A stretch of DNA of 20,397 nt from Carex sylvatica (lineage: Eukaryota > Streptophyta > Magnoliopsida > Poales > Cyperaceae): contig CAXKVR010000406.1 in the NCBI GenBank assembly GCA_964058845.1, forward strand, positions 1 through 20,397, given 5' to 3'. Both the position numbers and the translations under genes were made by a program. Of this stretch, positions 10,013 to 18,589 are shown piece after piece; positions within the stretch are counted from its first letter, which is position 1; every line of letters starts with the position of its first letter. The notes beneath the pieces were generated by a model that saw nothing but the letters and a program-made list of their open reading frames with translations, was not told the DNA's origin and searched no databases.

Positions 10013-10203
10013 CCAAAAAACTTTCGACAAATTAATTCAAATTTAGATGACAAATTGTTCGATTTGTGTTAAAATTTGCGTGATCAAATTTAAGATGGAA
10101 TAAATTAAAATGGTCTCATAAATCTAAACTGTTTACATAATTTTTAACACAAATATGACAATTTAAATCCGACTTTAAATAAAAACTTGTCAAATGTTTT
10201 TTC
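10013..10203. repeat. MITE-like inverted repeat (about 190 bp)
   Basis: The outer ends are AAAAAACTTTCGACAA (from 10015) and the complement of TTGTCAAATGTTTTTTC (to about 10203). Further in, GATTTGTGTTAAAATTT pairs with AATTTTTAACACAAATATG. The arms cover most of the length, as in a foldback MITE. No clear target duplication is seen. Confidence 0.5.
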
Positions 10204-10327
10204 AACAAAGAAACCATACCAAATGCATAACACATTTTCATTATCTAAAAAGAATATAACCCAAAATGACCGGAGAAAAAAAGGGCCGAGCCAAGCCTTC
10301 TGTCAAACGCATGTTACGCATGGTGAG

Positions 10328-10505
10328 TTCAAATCTACTGGAATTCATGGAAATTTCAGGGACTTTGAAATTTCCAATCCAACCATCTATATATTTCGTG
10401 ATTTGTTCATAAAATTCTGTCTGCTTTGAGTTTCGTGTATGAAAAAACTTAAATTGTTGGATTTGGAATTCCAGGGACCTGAAATTCTTCAAAGATTTCA
10501 ACAGA
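10328..10505. repeat. MITE-like inverted repeat
   Basis: The left arm (10328-10388) contains GGAATTCATGGAAATTTCAG and TTTCCAATCCAACCA. The right arm (10451-10505) contains the inverted counterparts TTGTTGGATTTGGAATTCC and CCTGAAATTC. Frames that read across it on either strand are by-products of the palindrome. Confidence 0.5.
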
Positions 10506-10716
10506 TTTCATTTCTACGCATGCTATAGAAAAAGTCATACATACTTCTTATGATGTTGAATTTTTTTAAAATTGATATTTAAAAGGCAGGTTATGAGTCA
10601 CTTTAATATTAACCGAATGGTTGAAAAGAATGGGTTCTGAAAGATTATTATATTGACTTTTTTTTAGAAGAACGACTTATAATATTTTATAGTTACAACA
10701 TTTTATAATATAATTT
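10506..10716. other. AT-rich intergenic DNA between inverted-repeat elements
   Basis: I see no gene or defined repeat boundary in this short stretch. Confidence 0.35.
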
Positions 10717-10975
10717 TTCAAAGTCTAAATAAACAATTCAAATCGTTTAATATAATTTTCACATTAATATATGTTTGGAGATCAAATTTTATATTTTTTG
10801 TATTTGTTTATTATTTATTAAGTAGTTTATAAAATTATTATTTTCAGATTATTGAATTTTGTATCTGCCTTAATAAATAGTAAAAAAAATTCAAAAAAAA
10901 AATGTAAAATTTAATTTCCAAACACAGTTCAATATGGAGATCATGTTGAACGGTTTAGATCAACTGTTTGAACTT
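10717..10975. repeat. Imperfect inverted repeat, possible MITE
   Basis: The left arm (about 10717-10795, with TGTTTGGAGATCAAATTTTA) pairs with the right arm (about 10901-10975, with TAAAATTTAATTTCCAAACA). The outer parts, TCAAATCGTTTAATAT and its weak counterpart GTTGAACGGTTTAGATC, also correspond. The interior is strongly AT-rich. Confidence 0.4.
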
Positions 10976-11280
10976 TAAAAAAAAAAAAAAATTATAGTGT
11001 ACCCATTAAAATTTCAAAATAGCCAATATTCCCATCAAAACATTGAAATATCTTATTTCGCCATTCTAATTTGAATTTTTTTCTTATTTCTCCATGTGTT
11101 GATTAAATTTGATAATTTAAGCTGAATTTTTAATTTTATTTTATTTTAAAATTTAAATGTCTATATTGCTCTTTTTTCCTTTCTCCTTCTTCATCCCATC
11201 TTTTATAGAGCTTCTTTTAGCTAGAAATGGTGATTTGAAAGAGAAAAATAGAGAGAGCTTCAAATGTTATTGAAAAGTGG

Positions 11281-11450
11281 ATGACTCGCCTGCACGTGCT
11301 ACCATTGAGGATTCTAATATGGTTGGATGCATATAGACCATCTTCTCCACCTACAAACTACTTATGTTCTCACCACCTGAAATGATTTTGCCTTTTGCAC
11401 GATCTTTGACTTCTATGTACATGTTATTTGAAAGATCTCCTTTGTCATTG
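11281..11450 (-). pseudogene. Captured fragment of an acyl-activating enzyme (AMP-binding)
   Basis: On the minus strand the frame reads KGDLSNNMYIEVKDRAKGK, then IISGGENISSL, a stop, and VEKMVYMHPTILESSMVARA. This corresponds to the C-terminal hinge region of plant acyl-activating enzymes of the AMP-dependent synthetase family ('GDLG...GYIEVKDR.KD.IISGGENISS.EVE..LY.HP.VLE.AVVAR'). Such enzymes make acyl-CoAs from carboxylic acids and ATP. Only about 55 codons remain; one in-frame TAG replaces the Glu expected after GGENISSV, and a short gap lies between GDL and YIEVKDR. It lies between the arms of the Mutator-like element, so it was most likely captured from a host gene and is not functional. 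Confidence 0.78.
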
Positions 11451-11497
11451 GCACATCACCTTCTCCCAGGGGCATATTTTAAATTATTGAAATTGGG

Positions 11498-11700
11498 TTA
11501 AATTTTAACCTGAATCCAGTTAAGCTTGAAGAGATATCTTTTGGCTTGTATGAAGTACAAAGTGCACGAGTCATTTGGTTTGGTACCAGGAAGTTTCACA
11601 TTGTACTGAGCCGACTTGTAAGTTGTAATGGTGCCAATACAAGAAAGACCAAATTGAGACCCATTATAAACTTCAAAGACAACAAATGAAGAAGAACCAA
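11498..11700 (-). pseudogene. Second captured open frame, unidentified
   Basis: On the minus strand an open frame of about 65 codons runs from near 11700 to a TAA at 11500-11498. It contains SSSFVVFEVYNGSQFGLSC, IGTITTYKSAQYNVKLPGTK and NDSCTLYFIQAKR, then LNWIQVK. Its amino-acid mix looks like real globular protein rather than AT-rich noise, but there is no ATG at its start and I do not recognise the family. It sits next to the acyl-activating-enzyme piece on the same strand, so it is probably an exon or exon fragment captured from another gene. Confidence 0.45.
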
Positions 11701-12125
11701 AGTATTGATTTTTTTTTTTTAGAAATAAACATCAAATGTTTTGATTATTTATTTTTGAAGAAAATCAAAGTATTGATTATTTTCTGTCTGCCTCTAACAT
11801 TTGAAGCTCTCTCCATTTTTCTCTTTCAAATCACCATTTCTAACTAAAAGAAGCTCTACAAGAGATGAGATGAAGAAGGAGAAAGAAAAGAGGGGCAAAA
11901 TAGACACTTAAACTTTTAAATAAAATAAAATTATAAATTCAGCGTAAATTATCAAATTTAATCAACACATGGGAAAATAAGAAAGAGTTTCAACTTAAAA
12001 TGAGAAAATTAAGAAATTTCAATGTTTTAATGAGAATATTGGCTATTTTGAAAATTTTGATGGTTACTGAAAATTTTCTCTAAAAAAATATTATAAGATG
12101 TTGTAACAATAGAATGATGTAAGTG

Positions 12126-12148
12126 TATATATATATATATATATATAT
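12126..12148. repeat. (AT)n microsatellite
   Basis: This is an uninterrupted TA dinucleotide run of 23 bases, just outside the Mutator-like element. Confidence 0.9.
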
Positions 12149-12690
12149 TGCTGTTGTTGAATGAAATTTTTCAAAGCTTGACGCTGTCTTAATATGTTTC
12201 TTAATTTATTGGTCACAATGTTATCATTTTTTAATTACAATATATACGAAGGATCACAAATATTAAACTAATATTACTATTTAGTTACGTAATATAATAA
12301 TATATTATTTAAGTCTCAAATTTTTAAATATTTAAATAAATTGGTCGTTAAGTTGAAGAAAAGTTTGGCATTGATTATCACAAGTTTCAAGAAAGATAGC
12401 GATTTTATTATATTTTATAATTGTAATAAGTCATAAAACATCAAGTTACTGATAGCAAAGCATATAGTAATAAACTAATAATAAATCACCGTCCAGAAAG
12501 CGCGTAAGAGGGGGCCCTGAGGTATAACCCTAGACTGGTCTTGGCGTACAATACATCTCCGATCCGATGAAAGGGGATGTGCAAAGGAGCAACATTACGG
12601 AAAGATGGTCCTTTTATTATCTGGTGGTCAGTGTGTAGGCCCTTATTTCTCGATCAGCGAGCCCACCTGCTTGCGACGAAAAGGCGCGAG
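12149..12690. other. Intergenic DNA upstream of the GEM-like gene
   Basis: AT-rich DNA to about 12490 gives way to a GC-richer stretch (12490-12690). Open frames in the latter (from 12577 and 12605) run into the short element at 12703 and show no recognisable similarity, so no gene is called. Confidence 0.4.
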
Positions 12691-12702
12691 CCTTTGCAAT
12701 CC

Positions 12703-12888
12703 GGAAATAAATCTGCTGCGATCCTACAGGATCGCAGGGTCTATGCGATTCCAATCTCAACCGTTTATATATTTTGAGATTCGTGCACAAAAACTCTTTT
12801 TTTTAAGATTCGTACAATCTAATAAATGAAAGGTTGAAATTGGAATCACAGGACCCTGCGATCATGTAAGATCGCAGCAGATTTGGTT
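12703..12888. mobile_element. Short inverted-repeat element with 11-bp flanking repeat
   Basis: Identical CTTTGCAATCC flanks the element at 12692-12702 and 12889-12899. The inner ends are inverted repeats: AAATCTGCTGCGATCCTAC and GATCGCAGGGTC on the left, GACCCTGCGATC and GATCGCAGCAGATTT on the right, followed inward by CGATTCCAATCTCAACC and its counterpart GGTTGAAATTGGAATC. The duplication length (9-11 bp) fits a Mutator-type MITE. The left arm also contains a small palindrome, GATCCTACAGGATC. The element lies about 390 bp upstream of the GEM-like start codon. Confidence 0.78.
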
Positions 12889-13168
12889 CTTTGCAATCCT
12901 GCTCTCAGGTGGCGATCGAAATCTCTAATCCTCTGTTACTGATTTTCTGTGATGAAATTAATACCAAGCGGCTGATAAAAATTAATACCAATTCACTATT
13001 TGCCTCTGTGTTCGAATAACAGCGAACCACTACAGGAAATTCTACAAGAATAATACCACAGAATACGAATATATCCTCACAAGCGTAGCTGCTGCTATTG
13101 CACGCCATTAATTATTCGATTCGATTCTCCTTCCAAATTCGGACTAATCCGCTCTACTAATTACAATG

Positions 13169-13190
13169 TTATAATCTCCTCTCTCTCTCT
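13169..13190 (+). promoter_or_regulatory. Core promoter candidate of the GEM-like gene
   Basis: A weak TATA-like TTATAAT (13169-13175) is followed at once by a CT run (13176-13190), a pyrimidine patch typical of plant transcription starts. This would give a leader of roughly 80 bases before the ATG at 13275. The assignment is tentative. Confidence 0.35.
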
Positions 13191-13274
13191 TAGCGTAGCG
13201 GTGAAGCAAACAGTGATCAACTTATACTTGGACCTGATTCGAATCGATTCGATTGGAAAATCAAAATTTATTCC

Positions 13275-16014
13275 ATGGCCGGTAAACCGACGGGATGGGT
13301 GATGGGTACGCCGGTGGCACAGCCAATGGGGCAGCCCACCACTTACAACGCTGCCACGGGGGTCCCAGTCGGCAACACGCACGCCGTCCCTAACCCTTAT
13401 GTTATTGGCTTACAGGAGGCGCACTACACCGGGAACACCAGCAGCAGTAATGGAGGTGCCACTGGTAACCCGTATGTGCATATCTCCCCTCAACCTGGAT
13501 CAGGCAATAACAGTAAGTTCTTTTTTATCTTTCAATTCTATTGCGCTTTCTTTTGTCGTTGGAACCTTTGATTCCTTTCTTCGCTGAAAAGAGGAAATAC
13601 AAAAAGAAAAGCGTAAAAAATAGATATCATTTGCATAGATGTCCTTCATGCATTTTGACTGACGTAATGTTTCATTATTTAATGCTAAATGTCAATATGG
13701 TGTGTAAATATATGCAGCAATTATACAGGCATGAACATTTTGCTAATACAAATATGTTGTTGCACCAAATATAACAAGAAAGTCATATTGAAATATTAAT
13801 AAGGACACAAAATAAATGCAGGGAGATATCTGCTGTAACAAAAGATAATGAGCTAAAAACATTAGTTAGTTGTTTTTTAAATTGGCACGAATACCCTTTT
13901 TAAATAAGAGGGTGACCGGCTGCTTGTGCTATCGGGAACCAGCCACTGGGGTAGTTGACCAGCTCCAGTTAATTTTTGGCCTTCCATTTCAGACGGTCGA
14001 ACAGTATAAAACTTCAGCCCTCATTGCAGCATCGCTGTCCTAGACCAAAGAAGTTAAATGATAACTTTTTACTTTACTGAACAGAAAAAAAAAAATCATT
14101 GACATGCTTTTTATGAGGAACACCCTTGCTGTACTATACTTAAATGACAGATCAAGTAAGGATAATTTGGAAATTTTTAAGAAGATCAGAGAGGAACAAT
14201 TGACATTTTCCATTGCATTTTGGGCTAGTTAAATAATTAAATCATCGGTCTTTCCTTATTGAATCATTCATCTGCTGGATTGGTACATTGGTTTTGAGGT
14301 TTTAACTATTCCTTGAAACCTTTTTTTATATACCCGGTAAACACAAATTACGGAGTACCAGAAAACCATCTATGCTCTTAAAAACACAAGAAGGCAATGT
14401 ATTTGCAATTACCAGATAACTAGCCGAGTTTTTAAAAGCATAAGAACACAATACATTTGCAATTATCAATAATAACCTGCCATAAGAATTAATGGTTGTG
14501 ACAGTAAAAGACAGCGAAGTGCTCAATATTATGTTGGGCAAGGTGTTAATTTTCCCAAACTCAAATTTAAACACACCCTACCAAACAAGAACTTTTCCTA
14601 TTCGCTGATAGCTTAACCCTTTCATCTTCTCCTAATCGGTCCTCCTTTTCTCTCCTTTAGGTGATTTAGTACTATTAGTTTGTAATCTTTGGACGAAAAT
14701 TCAGAATGGTGGGATATAGTAATGTTGTTTATATCATTCCCCATAAATTTATTTGTAGAATGTTGTTATTATATGATTTTTTTTTTTCTGATTATTTTGC
14801 TTGTAGGTCCCATGGGAACGGTCCTGAAAGCATTGGGTAAGTGCGGCAAGAAGCTGGAAAATACCACCAAAAAGGCCAGTGGGGTCACTGTTAATGTCTG
14901 GCAGCACCGTAAGTGGGATCTATATTCCCTCTTTTATTTAGAAAAAAAGGAAATATATCTTTTTCATAGTCGGAATGGTTCTTAATGGGAGTCTGGATCC
15001 AATGATTCATTTTTCTTTCTAAGTAATTTAGATGTACCCACCTTATAGTCTCTCTAGGAAGCAACACTGAGACCACTCTCTTTCTCCTACTTAGCTGCTC
15101 ATTTGCTTTGTTAACAGTTAAAACAGCTCCTAATCTGACGGATGCAGCCATGTCAAAGCTGGCATTGGGGACAAAGGTGATGGCAGAAGGTGGTTGCGAC
15201 AAGATATTTCATCAGACGTTCGGCACCCTGCCTGGCGAGCAGCTGAAGAAATCATATGCTTGCTATATCTCGACCTCAACTGGTCCTGTTATCGGCACCT
15301 TGTATCTGTCTAATGCACGAATTGCATTTTGTAGTGACAATCCCCTTTCTCTCAACACTGCTGGCTCGAATGCCCAGCAGCAGGTCATGTATTACAAGGT
15401 ACCTCTCTGGTCTGTTCCCCTTTTTCTTTTTCTTTTTTCTTTTATGTGCTTATCTACTTAATGGGGAACTGAATTACAAAGGAATAATGTATAGGAAACT
15501 AGACTTAGCATGACCGACATGACTCTGATAATTGTAAAAAATAGTTCTGAAATCCAGAGAGTGTGATGACAGTACTGTGCTTGTGCAGTTGGAGTTGGAA
15601 ATAGTTTAAAACAAATTCCATTCGACTGAGAGATTCCTTTAGAAACAATAGACAAGAAATCATATCAGTTTGTTAAGCAATGCCTCCAAGGACTGGTGAT
15701 AGTATTGTGCCTGTGCAGGATATGGATACATAAATGTCTCAAAAAATTGTGGGTAAAAAAACAGTTCCATAGTGTACAAGGAAAAGTTGAAATCCTCCAC
15801 TTGAAGAATGTTATTTGCTATGCAGGTTGTGATGCCGCTAGACCGACTGAGGGCTGTTAACCCATCAGCAAATGGGATTAACCCGTCAGACAAGTATATA
15901 CAGGTTGTCACAGCTGACAACCACGAATTCTGGTTCATGGGCTTTGTCTCCTATGATAAGGCCTTGAGGAATCTAACCGAAGCGCTACAATTCTCCAATC
16001 CCTTCCATGCTTGA
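13275..16014 (+). CDS. GEM-like, GRAM-domain, ABA-responsive protein (four exons)
   Basis: Exons are 13275-13512, 14807-14908, 15118-15398 and 15826-16014, all with GT/AG introns, joining in frame to 269 residues plus TGA. Residues 1-80 are a Gly/Pro/Asn/Thr-rich disordered head with NPYV repeats. Residues 82-140 are the conserved lead-in ([27 protein letters not shown]). The GRAM domain follows from about 141, with [43 protein letters not shown] and [21 protein letters not shown] domains bind lipids or proteins at membranes. Arabidopsis GEM is linked to GL2 expression and cell division, and GEM-like members respond to ABA and stress. Length and exon pattern fit the family and no damage is seen. 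The ATG context (CCATGGCC) supports the start. Which paralogue it is cannot be told. Confidence 0.93.
13513..14806 (+). other. Intron 1 of the GEM-like gene, with internal direct repeat
   Basis: The intron starts GTAAGT and ends TTGTAG after a T-rich tract. Inside, an imperfect direct repeat of about 50 bp (14371-14420 and 14424-14476) shares AACACAA followed by GCAAT/ACAAT and ATTTGCAATTA. No gene or complete transposon is recognised in it. Its length is large compared with introns 2 (209 bp) and 3 (427 bp). Confidence 0.8.
15399..15825 (+). other. Intron 3 of the GEM-like gene, with duplicated acceptor-like motif
   Basis: The intron starts GTACCT and ends TATGCAG. It contains two similar blocks about 130 bp apart, TGATGACAGTACTGTGCTTG (15564 on) and TGATAGTATTGTGCCTG (near 15697), each followed by TGCAG. 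Each resembles a 3' splice site. Confidence 0.75.
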
Positions 16015-16821
16015 GTCTCAGTTAGTTTTTTACTTCCTTGTACAGAACTGTGAACCAGTTTGATTCTTAATATTGGATAATGTTTTATCAGACTTATTGG
16101 TTGTGATGTTCAAAACTTTAGGCTGGTTGTGTCTGCTTGTATATATATCTAGTTCAACACATCTTGAGTAACATATATGCAGCGTATGCTGCTCTGCACT
16201 GATAGAACTTTTCGGCACACACTTTTGGATGCGGGGTTGGCTTCTGCTGCTATTCTTCCATAGCACATCAGCACTGCAACATGTAAAGCTGTTTGTTTTG
16301 ATCATAAAATTCAGAATGGTTATAAATTAACTGCTTAGATAAAGAATATAGAAGTCAACACTTATCCCCATTTGACGTGATTTGCACCTCAAGGTTCAAC
16401 CTCACGAATCTAGATCGAAATCTATTGAGTTTTCAGTACTTGTGTATAGAGATTTTGAGCAGTGTAAGATCACAAGTTATGATAAAGCTGAGGCTGTTAT
16501 GCAAATAATTAATTAATTTTCGTTCCAGTGACAAGGAATGCCAGCTTAGTGTTTATGAATTTATGATATTTACACAGCAGCCTCATGTTACACACTGTTT
16601 TCCTAGCAATATCCACAGGATTGCACTACAAAGTTAATTAGCTATTGTTTTACCACACGCATACTATATTTCTTTACAAGGATACATCGAAGTAGCCAAA
16701 TAAAGGAAAACAGAAATGAAAAACAAAATATATTATTGGCATTACACTCAGCAAACTCATAATCTTAGAGGAGGAAGGTCTAATAGAACAAAACTTGGTG
16801 GGGAACTGCTTAGGTTCGTCT
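16015..16821. other. Region between the convergent genes, 3' UTRs
   Basis: The stretch contains the 3' UTRs of the two converging genes. A minus-strand AATAATATA (near 16734) and other AT-rich near-upstream signals could direct polyadenylation of the delta-like transcript. An open minus-strand frame at 16030-16305 has no family resemblance and overlaps the GEM-like 3' UTR. No other gene is seen. Confidence 0.5.
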
Positions 16822-17364
16822 CTATGTCCGCCAGTAGGTCCTCTGGTCAGAAGCCTCGGCTTGGTTTGCCAGTGCTGCTAGCTCTCCCTTGACGCTCAGG
16901 TCAATCACGTTGGATTCATCTGTACCATAACTAATCACAAAACCAGCTATTAGAGATGGGTCAACCGTGTCCACGATCCTTAGATTTGTGAATCCTGTTA
17001 TGCGCTCCATCTTCTTCGCAATTAAGTCGATCTGAGTCTGATCCAACTTCACAGCTGAACAAACTGCTACTGTCAAAACAAGATTCACCGCACTGCTAGC
17101 TGGGGTGAACTTCTCTTGAAATATTGATTGGAGGAAATTTAGTGTGTATGGGTGGAACTGTGCGGCTTCGCTATGCCCATCATGTAAGACATTGCTCGCT
17201 TTGCATGTAAATGATGAAAGGTTTTGTTTTGTGGCGTGTGTTGCCCCATCAAACCTGACAGATGCTGGTAGTTGATTGTTTGTAACTTTTGCAGAGGGTT
17301 CTTTTGAGAACACACAAGTTGATTGGCAACTGCTGGTACTTATGGGCGGGTTTAGAATATTCAT
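16822..17364 (-). CDS. ATP synthase delta/OSCP-like short protein, probably plastid
   Basis: The 180-residue protein starts at MNIL directly after a 3' splice site, and no ATG exists in the predicted upstream leader exon. Residues 1 to about 60 are rich in Ser, Thr, Asn and Lys with few acids, like a chloroplast transit peptide. Residues 90-165 match the C-terminal region of the delta (chloroplast) and OSCP (mitochondrial) subunits of F-type ATP synthase: NLVLTVAVCSAVKLDQTQ, KKMERITG, LRIVDTVDPSLIAGFVISYG, DLSVKGELAALANQ. In the enzyme this subunit joins the F1 head to the peripheral stalk. The usual N-terminal helical domain that grips F1 is absent, and the chain is shorter than the roughly 240 residues of a normal plastid delta. 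It may be a delta paralogue with another role. The ORF is intact. Function in ATP synthase is uncertain. Confidence 0.82.
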   Translation of the reverse strand: MNILNPPISTSSCQSTCVFSKEPSAKVTNNQLPASVRFDGATHATKQNLSSFTCKASNVLHDGHSEAAQFHPYTLNFLQSIFQEKFTPASSAVNLVLTVAVCSAVKLDQTQIDLIAKKMERITGFTNLRIVDTVDPSLIAGFVISYGTDESNVIDLSVKGELAALANQAEASDQRTYWRT

Positions 17365-17875
17365 CTGCATAAACGGGACAAACACAAAAATTATAGAGCT
17401 GTTTGAATTGCATATAAATTAGATAAAGAAGCCAGTATTTGAATGATGTTTGTGCTTGATGCACTGTTTACAATTTTGTTGGTGCGAATTAAAATAACAA
17501 TTGTTGCTTATTATCCGTGTTCTATTTCTGACAGAGGTAGAACCGGTAGAAAAAAATAGAGAACTACAAGTGTCCTTCTACAGGTTGGTAATATGAAAAA
17601 AAATGCATGAAAACAATGCGAAGTGTTCATTTTTCTTACAAAAACCAAACTTCCGGTCCAGAAAAGTTTCATATTTTTGAAGTGATATAAAATTTCCCAT
17701 GTAGATTCAAAACATTCCATGGAGCAGCTCAAAGAGTAAATATATATTACAAACCTTTTATGTTGTAGGATGAAGTGGGTAATCAAGGTGTTCTGACTTC
17801 TGACGCTTCGAAATTGAACTGTGTGTGGGTGTGGGTGTGAGAGAGAGAGAGAGAGAGAGAGGGGTTGGGGCAAAG
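17365..17875 (-). other. Leader exon and intron of the delta-like gene
   Basis: The CT-rich leader exon (about 17875-17755) ends AAAAG before GTTTGT (17754 down). The intron ends TTTATGCAG at 17365, and ATG follows immediately. The spliced leader has no upstream ATG. A leader intron just before the start codon is common in strongly expressed plant genes. The open frames on either strand here are incidental. Confidence 0.55.
17839..17861. repeat. (GA)n microsatellite in the leader
   Basis: An uninterrupted GA run of 23 bases (CT on the gene strand) is preceded by a GTGTGGGT repeat (17820-17837). It acts as a pyrimidine patch at the presumed start of the delta-like transcript. Confidence 0.85.
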
Positions 17876-18180
17876 AACTTAACAAAGACCGAATTGGGAT
17901 ATAAGGAGCTATTAATAGGCTGTTAACTAGGAAAGATAAGATAGCGATACGAACTTACGAAGAGACTAATCAATCAACCCAAAGGCCAAAGGACAGTCTG
18001 CCACTAACAAGTAACAACCACACATACCCCATCTTCTTCTTCCAAAATCTATCCCCACTGTGGGCCCCACCATCCTTTTGCAGGATCCAGTAGCCATCCG
18101 ATTCATATCAGACGGACTCGATTGGTTTCTCAAAATAATTACTGCGCTTTGTTCTGTATTGTCTGCCATCCGATTAAAGC
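17876..18180 (-). promoter_or_regulatory. Promoter region of the delta-like gene
   Basis: A TATA-like TTATATCC on the minus strand (17905-17898) lies about 30-40 bases before the CT-rich leader. GTGGGCCCCAC (18060-18070) carries site II-type TGGGCC motifs on both strands, found in promoters of plant housekeeping and organelle-protein genes. GCCATCCGATT occurs twice (about 18093 and 18167). The sites are read by eye only. Confidence 0.4.
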
Positions 18181-18589
18181 CAGTGCAACCTGTTCCAATG
18201 TTGATCTGATGGCTCAGAAGAAGTAAGAAATCAAAACCAGATCCTCACTCCTCCTTTGATGTGTCAATTTGCGGTTGCAGCGGAAACCAGAGGCTTAATA
18301 CCTTATCCTCAAAAATTTGTGAGGTGTTTCGCCATGCTGCTATTGGTCGCCGCTGCTTGTTAAATCTATACACGATTTCGACTTACCAGCCACATATAAA
18401 CAGATGTATCGTTATAGAATGTGGGCAAGATTTTCTGGATCTCGCAGTAAAGCGACCGTTTCAAGTGGCGCTAGTCCTATACAAATTTGGACTTTTCATT
18501 TCTATATTCCAAATACCAAAGTGTTGTTTTAAATTATTTCTTAAAGTTAATTTAAGAGAAATGTTCTGGTACTCTGAGTCATCATATCC
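18181..18589. other. Flank of the large foldback, no gene supported
   Basis: An open plus-strand frame (18261-18638) runs into the foldback arm and resembles nothing known. Weak inverted similarity to the far side (CTCAAAAATTTGTGAGG near 18311 against sequence near 19730) suggests the inverted repeat may once have extended to about 18300. Confidence 0.35.

Larger units (their letters stand above)
10982..12077. mobile_element. Mutator-like element with about 285-bp inverted repeats and captured gene fragments
   Basis: The arms 10982-11269 and 11795-12077 are long inverted copies. Shared blocks include CAAAATAGCCAATATTC, TGTTGATTAAATTTGATAA, TTTCTCCTTCTTCATC and AGAAATGGTGATTTGAAAG. Flanking CTTTAAAAA (10973-10981) and CTCTAAAAA (12078-12086) differ at one position and could be a 9-bp target duplication as in Mutator-like elements, though A-richness weakens this. 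The interior (about 525 bp) has no transposase. It carries a piece of an acyl-activating enzyme gene and a second open frame, which is the layout of a Pack-MULE. Confidence 0.7.

Noticed and set aside
10187..10501. Overlapping frames of 80 and 86 codons on opposite strands
   Set aside because: They mirror each other because the DNA is a palindrome (MITE-like); not coding.
12577..12829. Plus-strand frames in the GC-richer stretch before the short element
   Set aside because: They read into the inverted-repeat element and show no similarity; the composition alone does not make a gene.
13161..13382. Minus-strand frame over the start of the GEM-like gene
   Set aside because: It is the antisense shadow of exon 1.
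17511..17885. 124-codon minus-strand frame rich in Ser/Leu/His
   Set aside because: Its start is the translated CT microsatellite; it covers the leader exon and intron of the delta-like gene.
17966..18169. 67-codon minus-strand frame starting MADNTEQ
   Set aside because: It lies in the promoter of the delta-like gene, has no known resemblance and is not joined to another exon.
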